A stretch of DNA of 64,000 nt from Prolixibacteraceae bacterium (lineage in GTDB: Bacteria > Bacteroidota > Bacteroidia > Bacteroidales > Prolixibacteraceae). The translations under genes were made by a program, and so were the position numbers. Location: positions 62,001 through 126,000 of the forward strand of contig DOAQ01000046.1 in the NCBI GenBank assembly GCA_003506435.1, given 5' to 3'. Under the pieces are notes generated by a model. It did no database searches and was not told the origin of the DNA. It saw only the letters and a list, made by a program, of their open reading frames with translations. Positions 19,501 through 26,767 of the stretch are shown piece after piece (position 1 is the stretch's first letter; each line of letters opens with the position of its first letter).

Positions 19501-19809
19501 GCATTACTCAATTCAAAACTGCTTGATTGGTTTTTCAGAAAAACTTCTACTAACAATCATGTTATGGGGTATGAAATCAAACAGTTGCCATTCCCCAAAG
19601 ATTTAAAGAAGAAACAAACACATATTGAAAAATTAGTTGACCAAATCATTTCCCTCAAAAAACAAAACCTCGACACTACCGCACTGGAAAAGGAAATCGA
19701 TGTGCTGGTTTACAAGTTGTACGAACTCACCTACGATGAAGTAAAAATAATAGAGCCGCAATTTTTGCTTACCCGTGAAGAATACGAAAATTATTCTGGC
19801 AACGAGTGA
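16522..19809 (+). CDS. Eco57I-like adenine-specific DNA methyltransferase with C-terminal recognition domain
   Basis: A 1095-residue N6-adenine methylase. The AdoMet motif LDPACGSGAF is near residue 500 and the catalytic motif IV is GNPPYV near 709. FGVDIMPMAVEIARLR also fits the Eco57I/PglX class. The region after motif IV is a target-recognition domain ending with ALLNSKLLDWFF and IKQLPFPKD, as in TaqI-like and type ISP enzymes. The ATG at 16522 is preferred; a GTG at 16495 would overlap the helicase gene. Bases about 18660-19640 are clearly more AT-rich than both flanks, which suggests exchange of the recognition domain. The N-terminal 480 residues have no named nuclease motif that I can see. 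Confidence 0.88.
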   Translation: MEIEKINGILEQLSADPQNGRDHILALSRALIEWMGFEWVENDRPRLLDFGTLKLKEALVPAPVTGQEQIYRLTSEGQNLKVRLAVLKKYDKKMIQYFAETMVGLTSYQARMRGVKQVEGREPYISNNPYFLHFVTTAKYDRLWVIFNEAEQMRVLVFRNRLSQTQYNKILPVWKNISARPKPEMARLLWKSLDIKEVNKEFYKHIKERFDTLVGFAKIQNTGLNEEAVKQFAVRLIGRYIFCWFLKEKGVIPEKLLASSTISGTAGFDKNVLAPLFFKTLNTPVTEREIIQPFNQIIPGANSIPYLNGGLFDFHTEDVLFDQLDLNNWLATFVKVLEEFDFTVDESNSQYQMVAIDPEMLGRIFENLLASQNPDTEKMANQRKAFGAFYTPREIVDYMVNESLRTYLETQLLPVLPETTNQAAEPAVAYKGTLFENVANEPASPSTALSRAELADMERRRERMKEKIDKLFATGCTDSPFDKEDTKLVRKALEEVTMLDPACGSGAFPMGIMLRLMELRQVMGHGHRNSYDLKEEILSRNIFGVDIMPMAVEIARLRAWLSLVLEADYRPADRKNNFGIAALPNLDFKFICANSLIDSGYDAFLGKIQYNATLYRLDGEIQKLETIRNQYFDPRGDKNRKTELQHEFIATKQHIKEQIAVGSLIKNYKLGDFFEKVDDWNPFDDSHPSSFFSPAWMFGITDGFDVVIGNPPYVQMQKGIYSSDTFPFSEGKDKGKQNLYKVFVEVSYNYLKQSGTASMIVQSSLLCDLSSTYTRELLLTKTELKKVLEYPKSASNSEAQVFDSVLQGTCTYIFSKLQPSKEHYVEISIHNDTSTISNPNFEKINQLSLLKLYPDTNYIPLISKGDSLALNRISTCSIPFSDYIESTNQGDLNLTTSANEFSDNDTHIKLYRGRNIHKFHLINLVEEYVNPNFRKEKVIENQKHTFIVLQEITGTTDKFRIHACLTNKEEKFLWGHTANKILLKDEMLNKTCIALLNSKLLDWFFRKTSTNNHVMGYEIKQLPFPKDLKKKQTHIEKLVDQIISLKKQNLDTTALEKEIDVLVYKLYELTYDEVKIIEPQFLLTREEYENYSGNE

Positions 19810-19853
19810 AGGAGCAGAGGGAAAAACTACATAAAAAGACTGGTATTCAACCT

Positions 19854-19885
19854 CCTCCTCGTTTGAGCTTTGCGGTAACGAGGGA
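19854..19885. repeat. Short repeat, copy 1, flanking the palindrome/PIN island
   Basis: The stretch around CGTTTGAGCTTTGCGGTAACG resembles the one at 20873-20928, about 1 kb away. The two copies bracket the palindromic repeats and the PIN gene pair. Confidence 0.4.
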
Positions 19886-19942
19886 TATGCAAACTCTCGT
19901 CTGTGACGGGAAAGTCAAAAGCCGAAGAACCTGTGTAGTCCA

Positions 19943-20220
19943 CTATCTTGATTGCACTTTGGTGATTCGATTACGAACCGTTTTAGTACATGATCGCACC
20001 CGGCAGGTGAGATATTCCATCTCTGCGGTGCGTAATCGTACCTTCGCGGTGCGTGATCCCACCGTTTTGGTGCGATAACGCATCAAAACGGTGGGATCAC
20101 GCACTAAATTGCTAAGTGGACGTTGCAATTGGATGCGATATCGCACCAATTTGCTAAGTGTACATTGCAATTTGGTGCGATCACGCACCAAATTACTTCG
20201 ATAATCATGCAGAATGGTGC
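19943..20220. repeat. Cluster of palindromic repeats built on a GGTGCG/CGCACC core
   Basis: At least three hairpins lie in under 300 bases. The largest has perfect 21-bp arms at 20049-20069 and 20084-20104, with a shorter palindrome in the loop, making a 56-base stem. A second is centred on TGCGATATCGCA (20134-20145). The third has 11-bp arms at 20169-20179 and 20184-20194 around ATCA. TTGCTAAGTG recurs between them, giving a unit of about 45 bases, and looser 21-base units extend to about 19950. Both strands can be read as an arginine-rich periodic peptide, but that is a by-product of the repeat. The function is unknown. Confidence 0.85.
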
Positions 20221-20253
20221 GATAACTCTTTGTAACTTTGTAAAAAATGATTA

Positions 20254-20714
20254 ATGAGACCAAGGATTTACATAGATACTTCAGTTGTAGGAGGTTACTT
20301 TGACGAGGAATTTAGTGATGCTACTCAAGGATTATTCAAACGATTTGAGAATAATGAGATAATTTTTGTTGTTTCTGACTTACTTGATTTGGAATTGATT
20401 GCTGCCCCATAAATGTTAGGGAATTATTGTATAGATACAGTTCTGACAAGTTTGAGAGGATTCTTTTGACTGAAGAATCTATAAAACTGGCTGATACATA
20501 TATAGCTGAGAAAGTTGTCGGTAAGACAAGTCTTGAAGATTGCAGACATATTGCTCTTGCTACAATTAATAGAGTAGATGTTTTAGCAAGCTGGAATTTT
20601 AAACACATAGTTAATTTGGACAGGATAAAGGGGTATAACTCTGTTAATTACAAACTTGGATACCCAATGATTGAGATACGTAGCCCTAAAGATTTATTAC
20701 ATTATGAAGACTAA
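20254..20714 (+). pseudogene. PIN-domain toxin (VapC-like), broken by a one-base deletion
   Basis: The first part reads MRPRIYIDTSVVGGYF, with the leading acidic residue of the PIN nuclease site in YIDTS and a second acidic patch in SDLLDLELI. The frame stops at 20410. From 20409 the next frame continues the same protein (INVRELLYRYSSDKFERIL, then LEDCRHIALATI and a C-terminal IEIRSPKDLLHYED). One base is missing in the CCCC run at 20405-20408. PIN toxins cleave RNA. This copy should be inactive unless the deletion is a sequence error. A small partner gene overlaps its end. Base use is AT-rich. Confidence 0.85.
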
Positions 20715-20862
20715 AAAAGAAAAATCATTTGACGCAGTTAAGATGATGCGTGAGATACGTGATAAAATTAGTTTAGAAACTCAAAACATGACATTCGAGG
20801 AATTGAAAAAATATATTGATTCACGTATCAAGACAAGTGGATTGAAACCTATCGGACAATAA
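20704..20862 (+). CDS. Small antitoxin-like protein paired with the PIN gene
   Basis: A 52-residue, charged protein that starts inside the last codons of the PIN gene (11-base overlap). It has a basic start and helical heptads (FDAVKMMREIRDKIS, then FEELKKYIDSRI). No DNA-binding motif is evident. Short helical proteins of this sort sit next to PIN toxins in Bacteroidota and neutralise them; the assignment rests on position, size and overlap. It follows the toxin here, whereas antitoxins more often precede it. Confidence 0.6.
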   Translation: MKTKKEKSFDAVKMMREIRDKISLETQNMTFEELKKYIDSRIKTSGLKPIGQ

Positions 20863-20872
20863 TGTCCTAACA

Positions 20873-20928
20873 GCTCCCCCTTTGAGCTTTAGCCGTAACG
20901 TCCTCGTTACCGTTGTACTCAAACGAGG
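20873..20928. repeat. Hairpin repeat, copy 2, downstream of the PIN pair
   Basis: TTTGAG (20881) pairs with CTCAAA (20918), and GTAACG (20895-20900) with CGTTAC (20905-20910). The left half resembles the copy at 19854-19885. The following 330 bases to the Crp/Fnr gene show no convincing gene. Confidence 0.45.
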
Positions 20929-21281
20929 AAAAGTTGATAATCTGATTATTAACAGGAAAACATCACAAAAAAGCACAACCGACAAACCGTTCTTTCACAC
21001 CACCGTTCGTACTCGGTTCGCTCCTGCCTTTCAATCCAAATGTCCACCGGACATTTTCTTAACGCTCCGTCCAGTATGTCCCAATGTATATCGGAATTAC
21101 CACTGTTTATAAGGCATTTACACCCTCCCGGAAGAATTACACTTGTTGTTCATCTCTATGTAAAGTTTATTTGTATTTTTAAACTTTTCAATGAGCTTTC
21201 AGCGTTGTACATCACTAAGAAAGGCAAATATGCTGATGACACTGATATCTAATAAATGAAATTATCAGATTTAACCAAACA

Positions 21282-21890
21282 ATGAATCTCAGAAAATTTA
21301 TAGAAAACTACTCAAGATTAAATGATTCTGAATGGCATTCTATTGAACAGTTATTCGAGAATAAGGAATTCAATAAAAATGAGACAATTCTGGAAGAAGG
21401 TAAGGTATGCAGATATTTTTATTTTCTTGAAAGTGGACTGATTCGATTCTATAATAACATTGACGGTAATGACATTACCAAAACATTTACCATTGCTCCA
21501 TATTGTTTTACCTCCAGGATTAGTTTCAGAAAGCAAATAGCATCTAATGAAGGAATTCAAGCTTTAGAAAAAACTGTTGTCTGGCAAATATCTTTTAAGA
21601 ATTATAAAAAGCTTGAAGAATTGAATTCATGGAATATTTTTATCCGGAGATTACTGAATGAAATCCAGGAATTTTCCGAATCTTTTTATCTTGAAATAAG
21701 AACAATGACTGCCGAAGACAGATATAAAAAAATACTGGATGAATACCCAAATGAATTGGTTCAAAAAATACCATTAAAGCATTTATCCTCTTTTTTAGGA
21801 GTTGCTCCTCAATCATTAAGCAGGATTCGAAAAAAAATTCAACAAAATGCCAAAATTAACATAGGTGAATTTAAATCTTCTGATAATTAG
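21282..21890 (+). CDS. Crp/Fnr-family transcriptional regulator
   Basis: A 202-residue regulator with an N-terminal cyclic-nucleotide-binding-type barrel (NETILEEGKVCRYFYFLESG is the family pattern) and a C-terminal winged helix (LSSFLGVAPQSLSRIRKKI). The arginine and glutamate of a cAMP pocket are not obvious, so the ligand is unknown. It stands 34 bases before an alpha/beta hydrolase gene in the same direction, and the two are probably co-transcribed. This pairing is common in Bacteroidota, where such regulators respond to stress or small molecules. Base use is strongly AT-rich, unlike the housekeeping genes further on. Confidence 0.85.
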   Translation: MNLRKFIENYSRLNDSEWHSIEQLFENKEFNKNETILEEGKVCRYFYFLESGLIRFYNNIDGNDITKTFTIAPYCFTSRISFRKQIASNEGIQALEKTVVWQISFKNYKKLEELNSWNIFIRRLLNEIQEFSESFYLEIRTMTAEDRYKKILDEYPNELVQKIPLKHLSSFLGVAPQSLSRIRKKIQQNAKINIGEFKSSDN

Positions 21891-21924
21891 AGATTTTTGC
21901 ATCGTTTTTTAAATCAGAAAAATC

Positions 21925-22848
21925 ATGCAAAGTTTTCGTAGTAAATTAGTAATTGGATTGATTAAGAACAGGCATTTATTCAAATTGAAATTAAAACCTG
22001 AAGTTGTAGATAAAGACTTCTCCGTTGACAAATTTCGTGAACGTATTGACAAAGCATCAGATAGAATAAAACTGCCGAAAAATGTTTCTTCACAAAAAAT
22101 TTCAGTAGAAGGAATAAATGCCGAATGGATAATTCCACAAAATCCGATAAAGGATAAAGTACTTTTATATATTCATGGCGGAGGTTTTATATCCGGTTCC
22201 TGTCATACACATCGCATGCATGTTGCAAAATTCGCGAATGAATGCCAATTAAAATCATTGGTTTTTGATTACAGGTTAGCTCCCGAACATCCATTTCCTG
22301 CGGCTCTCGACGATTGTGTTACAACTTATAAATGGTTATTAAAGCAAGGGTATGAAGCAACCAATATAATTGTGGGTGGAGAATCGGCAGGAGCAACTTT
22401 AACATTGTCGCTTTTATTAGCTCTAAAAGAGAATAATATTATTTTGCCCAAGGCAGCTTTTTCCATTTCTCCGGTTACCGATTTAAGATGTAATGCTGAA
22501 TCATTTAAATATAATGCTAAAAATGATGTTGCTCCTTTTGGGTCGTGGACAGTCTGGACTAACTTTTATATTTCGGATAATGACCCAATAAATCCATTAT
22601 TGTCGCCACAATTCGGGAATTATGAGGGCATTCCTCCATTGTATATATGCGTTGGAACCCATGAGATACATTTTGATGATTGTGTAAATGTTGCTAAAAC
22701 AGCTAAACAATTTGGTGTTGATGTTACTTTGCGCAAATGGGATAAAATGATTCATGCCTTTCCTCTTTTATCACCATTTTTTCCTGAAGCGAAGAAGGCG
22801 TTACTAGAGATATGCGAGTTTGTAAAACAGCACACAAGCAACAACTGA
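21925..22848 (+). CDS. Alpha/beta hydrolase of the hormone-sensitive-lipase family
   Basis: A 307-residue carboxylesterase-like enzyme. The oxyanion-hole motif HGGGFISG and the nucleophile elbow GGESAGATL are those of the HSL (family IV) esterases. The third and fourth catalytic-site pieces are plausibly VGTHEIHFDD (Asp) and KMIHAFP (His). No secretion signal is seen, so it should act in the cytoplasm, on short-chain esters; the real substrate is unknown. It follows the Crp/Fnr gene by 34 bases. AT-rich base use supports joint transfer with its neighbour. Confidence 0.88.
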   Translation: MQSFRSKLVIGLIKNRHLFKLKLKPEVVDKDFSVDKFRERIDKASDRIKLPKNVSSQKISVEGINAEWIIPQNPIKDKVLLYIHGGGFISGSCHTHRMHVAKFANECQLKSLVFDYRLAPEHPFPAALDDCVTTYKWLLKQGYEATNIIVGGESAGATLTLSLLLALKENNIILPKAAFSISPVTDLRCNAESFKYNAKNDVAPFGSWTVWTNFYISDNDPINPLLSPQFGNYEGIPPLYICVGTHEIHFDDCVNVAKTAKQFGVDVTLRKWDKMIHAFPLLSPFFPEAKKALLEICEFVKQHTSNN

Positions 22849-22960
22849 GGCAAAAGAAAAAAGTACGAACGCACAGTCGAGCAGATGGCCGATGAGCTAT
22901 TAGCCCAAGAGCTCAACCTACCTTTTATGTTTTCTGATGCGCAATTTGGGATAAAAACAG

Positions 22961-23040
22961 AAAAGAGGATGTCCAAAAAGATGAGATCCCGAAACAAGTT
23001 CGGGATGACTCGATCTCAGGCTTTTTTGACAGCCTCTTTT
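22961..23040. mobile_element. MITE-like nested hairpin element
   Basis: Terminal inverted repeats of 20 bases lie at 22961-22980 and 23021-23040 and match at 18 of 20 positions (AAAAGAGG...CCTCTTTT ends). Inside, GAGATC (22983-22988) pairs with GATCTC (23012-23017) and ATCCCGAA (22986-22993) with TTCGGGAT (22999-23006). The whole 80-base unit folds on itself and codes for nothing credible. Elements like this spread by a transposase elsewhere in the genome. The ends also resemble a terminator. Confidence 0.6.
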
Positions 23041-23101
23041 CAAAATATTTATAGACCAGTGAAATTACGTTCGAACGAGGTAACGTCACACAATTATTAA
23101 A

Positions 23102-23959
23102 TTACAGAACCGCCTTGCAGGCATCAATCAGCTTCGCTGCATTTGCATTGCCTGCATCAAGTGCTTTTGCTTTCTCCAGTATTACAAGAGCAGCTTTGAA
23201 TTCAACTTTCGCTTTTTCAACCTCTTCATTATATGCAGGATCAGATGTTTTCAACGTACCGGCAGTCACTTTTGCATTGGCTCCGGTGAGGATTGCAGCC
23301 CCTTTTTTGTATACACTATTCCCTTCCGAAACATACACCGATGCTAAAGCAGAAGCTATTTTATCATTTCCCGGAAATTTTTCAGCACCCAAAATCAGGG
23401 TTTGTTTGTAATCTTCGTCTTTGTTAAGCTTTTTCAGTGAAGCAGCCTTGTAAAAAATGGCATTTTCTGCATTCGTATTTTCAGTAAATGCATTTCCAAA
23501 CAATTCAACAGCCTGATCGTACAATTTACCTTTGAAGGCAACAATAGCCGCGTTATAATAAATTCCTCCCTTTCCTTCTGCACCCGATTCAATGGCTTTC
23601 AGGTACGACGCAATCGCTTCTTTGGAATTATCCATCTTTGCATACGCATTTCCTTTGTATTCATAGGAGCCTGCAACATTAGCTCCGGCTGCAATTGCCT
23701 TGTCGAAATATTTTAAAGAGGCCTCGTATTTTTCAGCCTGAAATCCAGCAAACCCAATATTAAAATTAATAGCTGCATCAATTTGTACATCTCCCAAATT
23801 ATTCATTGCACTCTCATACAATTCGAACGCTTTTGCGTAATCTTTTGATTTTAGAGCTTCATTGGCATTGTTAATTGTCTCTGCTGCATCCTGTGCAAAG
23901 CCAACAAAGGCCCCCAATAAGAATACAATTGAAAAATAAATCCGTTTCATACCGTTCAT
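23102..23959 (-). CDS. Secreted tetratricopeptide-repeat protein
   Basis: A 285-residue protein with a signal peptide (residues about 1-22, ending near FVGFAQ). At least four TPR-like repeats follow (ALKSKDYAKAFELYESAMN, GFQAEKYEASLKYFDKAI and similar). A Lys/Ala/Glu-rich helical tail ends the protein. It would be a periplasmic or surface scaffold; no partner is evident. An internal ATG three codons on (MKRIYF) is an equally good start. It begins a run of minus-strand genes after the accessory island. Confidence 0.8.
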   Translation of the reverse strand: MNGMKRIYFSIVFLLGAFVGFAQDAAETINNANEALKSKDYAKAFELYESAMNNLGDVQIDAAINFNIGFAGFQAEKYEASLKYFDKAIAAGANVAGSYEYKGNAYAKMDNSKEAIASYLKAIESGAEGKGGIYYNAAIVAFKGKLYDQAVELFGNAFTENTNAENAIFYKAASLKKLNKDEDYKQTLILGAEKFPGNDKIASALASVYVSEGNSVYKKGAAILTGANAKVTAGTLKTSDPAYNEEVEKAKVEFKAALVILEKAKALDAGNANAAKLIDACKAVL

Positions 23960-24138
23960 TCTTTTTGAAATTATTGTTAAAAATTAATATTTATTGGTGT
24001 TTTTTCTAATCCATTCCAAAAATAAGAATAATGATTAAAAATCCCAGTAATTATTTTGCTGATTGACAATCCGGCGTACAAACCAGAAAAAAAAATAGTT
24101 TATACATAAAAAACCCGACATCTGTTTCCTACTTATTT

Positions 24139-24432
24139 TTAAGGATTAAGCATGTCCGTATTATAAAAACCAAGAATATTCCGGGCCATTTGAATCCCTG
24201 ATTTTGCTTCTGAATTATCCGGCTCAATTTCCAAAACTTCGCTATATTGATTTATTACATCGCCCCATTTATGCTGTTTACAGGATATTCTTCCTTTCAG
24301 CAAAAAAACTTCGGCAGGTGTTTTTCCTGTATTTATATTCTGAAATTCATCCAGCATTTTCAACGCATCATCCAGTCTGTTTTCGTCTATTAATTTTCGT
24401 ATTTCGTCCATTTCAAATAATTCTGCAACCAA
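24139..24432 (-). CDS. Small TPR-like protein
   Basis: A protein of 97 residues (90 if the internal ATG giving MDEIRKLIDENR is used). It has two to three helical repeats (RLDDALKMLDEF, HKWGDVINQYSEVLEIEPDNSEAKSG), the second a good TPR match. No signal peptide is seen. It follows the RelA/SpoT gene by 55 bases on the same strand and may be co-transcribed. The function is unknown; such small proteins usually mediate contacts between proteins. Confidence 0.7.
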   Translation of the reverse strand: MVAELFEMDEIRKLIDENRLDDALKMLDEFQNINTGKTPAEVFLLKGRISCKQHKWGDVINQYSEVLEIEPDNSEAKSGIQMARNILGFYNTDMLNP

Positions 24433-24486
24433 TATCGTATTTTTTTTCTAAAAAAATCAAACTGCCTTTTCAACAAGATCATTCCT

Positions 24487-26667
24487 TTAATCGGCCCGGC
24501 TTACCTGAACCACCCCTTTGATATTTTTCAGTTTATGTAATAAGAACTCAAGATGTTCCAGATTGTTTACAAATACACGCAGAGTTCCTTCAAATTCGCC
24601 TCCGTCCGATTCAATATTAATGGAACGCATCTGAACGCCAATGTCTTTCGCAATAACATACGAAATCTGGGAGACGATGTCGTTATCGTTGTTCCCCGAA
24701 ATCCGGATGACTGCCTGAAATGATGAGCGTTTCCCCGTTTCACGCCATTTTGCATGAATTACCCTGTACGGATAACGCTCGATCATTTGTTTAGCGTTCG
24801 GACAAGTTTTCCGGTGAATTTTAATCCCCTCCCTGATCGTGACAAAACCAAAAATATCGTCGCCGAAAATGGGATTGCAACACGGGGCCAGTTTGTAATT
24901 TACATTTTTGATATTGTTATCGATCACCAAAAAATCGTCATCGCCCGAAAATTCAAGTTCTTTGACTTGTTCCTTCGGCAAAACTTCGGCAAGCACTTGT
25001 TTGGCTGTCGTCTCTTCTTTCTCAACCAATAATTCTTTGATAGCCAACGTATCAATCTTTCCGATTGAAATATTGTAATAAAGATCCTGCGCCAGCTTTA
25101 ATTTATAGTGTTTCTGAAGTTTTCGGATGGTATCGTCGTTGTACTGAAGTTTCCAGTTTTTCAGCTTCCGGAGCAATATTTCCTTACCGTTATCGGCTTC
25201 GCGCTTTACCTCTTCATTCAAACTGACCTTGATGCGGGTTTTTGCCTTGGTTGTCACCACGAAATCGAGCCAGTCCATTTTCGGGCGTTGGTTGTTCGAG
25301 GTGTCAATCGAAATCAGGTCTCCGTTTTTCAGTTTGTGTTTTAACGTGACATTTTTTCCGTTGACTTTTCCCCCCACACATTTATCGCCCACCTGCGAAT
25401 GAATTTCATACGCAAAATCGAGCAAGGTGGCCCCAGCCGAAAGTTTCTTCAAATCGCCCCTCGGAGTAAATACAAAAATTTCATCTTCATATACGTTCAT
25501 TTTGAAATCGTCGATGAAATCCATCACGGTCACATCCGGGTTTTCCAGCATTTCACGGACACCGGCCAGCCACTTTTCCATATCGGGATTGGCATGTCCG
25601 CCCTTGTATTTCCAGTGGGCAGCCAAACCTTTTTCAGCAATCTCGTCCATCCGTTTGGTACGTATCTGTATTTCCACCCATTTCCCGTGAGGACCGAGTA
25701 CTGTGGTATGCAGCGATTCGTAGCCGTTCGATTTTGGAATGGTGATCCAGTCGCGCATACGTTCCGGGTTCGACTGATACTCTTCAGTAACAATCGAATA
25801 AACCTGCCAGCATTCCGATTTTTCGTTTTCCAGTTCAGTATCCAAAATAATCCGGATGGCAAACAGATCGTACACTTCATCAAAATCGACCTGCTGGTTT
25901 TGCATCTTTTTCCAGATCGAGTTGACAGCCTTGGTACGGGCTTTCATATCGAATTTAAAATCTTTCCGGTTCAGCTTTTCTTCGATAGGCTTTACAAATT
26001 CGGCCACAAAGTTGGCTCTCTCCCGGTCAGTTTCCTTCAACCTGGCAACCACATAATTGTAGTTTTCGGGCTGCATAAACTTCAGGCACAGGTCGAGCAT
26101 CTCCGAATTGATGTAATACAAGCCCAGCCGATGAGCCAGCGGAGCATATAAATACGAGGTTTCCACCGAAATTTTATGCTGAACTTCCGGTTTCTGAGAA
26201 TCAAGGCGTCGCATTACCTGAAGACGGTCGGCTATTTTTGTGAGGATCACCCGTACATCGCCGGCCAGTGCGAGCATTAGTTTGCGGTAATTTTCGGAAT
26301 GCAACCCAACGGTATCGGTGCCCAGCGCATTAATTTTGGCCATTCCTTCCAGAATATCGGCAACAGAAGCGCCAAAGCGGCTCTCCAGCACCGAACGGTC
26401 CACTTTATTCTGAAGTCCTTCGTAAGCCACATTGTGCAACAGTCCAGCCCGCACCGAGTCGGTACCCAGACCAATTTCCTTTGCAACGATCATGGCCACT
26501 TCAAGGGCATGTTCAATGATCACCTCGCCGGTGTCCCATGCCCTGTCGCCCAAAATACTATATGAAAACTGATATGCTTCCCTGATTTTATCCAAATCAG
26601 CACTGGTAAAAGTTTTCGAACAGAAATGTATCAGTTCTTCCAGTTTTCTCTCTGCTACTTCCGCCAT
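24487..26667 (-). CDS. RelA/SpoT-family (p)ppGpp synthetase with a degenerate hydrolase domain
   Basis: About 726 residues: HD region, ppGpp synthetase, TGS and C-terminal ACT domains. The synthetase is intact: YDLFAIRII, PKSNGYESLHTTVLGP and VEIQIRTKRMDEIAEKG carry the catalytic Asp and Glu. The HD region looks damaged for hydrolysis: the usual HDxxED is HNVAYEG, and HNM after ADRL is QVM, so Asp78, Glu81 and Asn148 of the classical enzyme are changed. The Met at 26667 (MAEVAERKLEEL) is the likelier start; an open frame extends to 26709. It would make the alarmone under starvation; a second, bifunctional Rel is expected elsewhere. Confidence 0.9.
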   Translation of the reverse strand: MAEVAERKLEELIHFCSKTFTSADLDKIREAYQFSYSILGDRAWDTGEVIIEHALEVAMIVAKEIGLGTDSVRAGLLHNVAYEGLQNKVDRSVLESRFGASVADILEGMAKINALGTDTVGLHSENYRKLMLALAGDVRVILTKIADRLQVMRRLDSQKPEVQHKISVETSYLYAPLAHRLGLYYINSEMLDLCLKFMQPENYNYVVARLKETDRERANFVAEFVKPIEEKLNRKDFKFDMKARTKAVNSIWKKMQNQQVDFDEVYDLFAIRIILDTELENEKSECWQVYSIVTEEYQSNPERMRDWITIPKSNGYESLHTTVLGPHGKWVEIQIRTKRMDEIAEKGLAAHWKYKGGHANPDMEKWLAGVREMLENPDVTVMDFIDDFKMNVYEDEIFVFTPRGDLKKLSAGATLLDFAYEIHSQVGDKCVGGKVNGKNVTLKHKLKNGDLISIDTSNNQRPKMDWLDFVVTTKAKTRIKVSLNEEVKREADNGKEILLRKLKNWKLQYNDDTIRKLQKHYKLKLAQDLYYNISIGKIDTLAIKELLVEKEETTAKQVLAEVLPKEQVKELEFSGDDDFLVIDNNIKNVNYKLAPCCNPIFGDDIFGFVTIREGIKIHRKTCPNAKQMIERYPYRVIHAKWRETGKRSSFQAVIRISGNNDNDIVSQISYVIAKDIGVQMRSINIESDGGEFEGTLRVFVNNLEHLEFLLHKLKNIKGVVQVSRAD

Positions 26668-26711
26668 CCCGGTATAAATTATCAGTGATAAAAAAGATTC
26701 GCAAAACAAAA

Positions 26712-26742
26712 AAGGCTACCCGTTATTCCGACGGACAGCCTT
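26712..26742 (-). terminator. Terminator of the ferritin gene
   Basis: Read on the minus strand, AAGGCT (26742-26737) pairs with AGCCTT (26717-26712), with an inner CCGT/ACGG pair, and a run of T follows. It lies after the ferritin stop and before the RelA/SpoT start. Confidence 0.75.
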
Positions 26743-26767
26743 CTGCAAAATTTCTTTTGGTGTAAAA

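Noticed and set aside
12693..19809. Complete DISARM or BREX system
   Set aside because: Only a helicase-nuclease and a methylase are present; no drmA, drmB, pglZ, brxC or brxL-like gene can be seen.
13020..19809. Plasmid or phage origin for the defence cassette
   Set aside because: No integrase, replication gene, attachment site or terminal repeat is seen around it.
19943..20220. CRISPR array
   Set aside because: Units are palindromic, of unequal length and lack unique spacers, and no cas gene is present.
19806..20263. Overlapping plus- and minus-strand frames with arginine-rich periodic peptides
   Set aside because: They arise from the palindromic repeat block. The same pattern is open on both strands, neither has a plausible start region, and one overlaps the end of the methylase gene.
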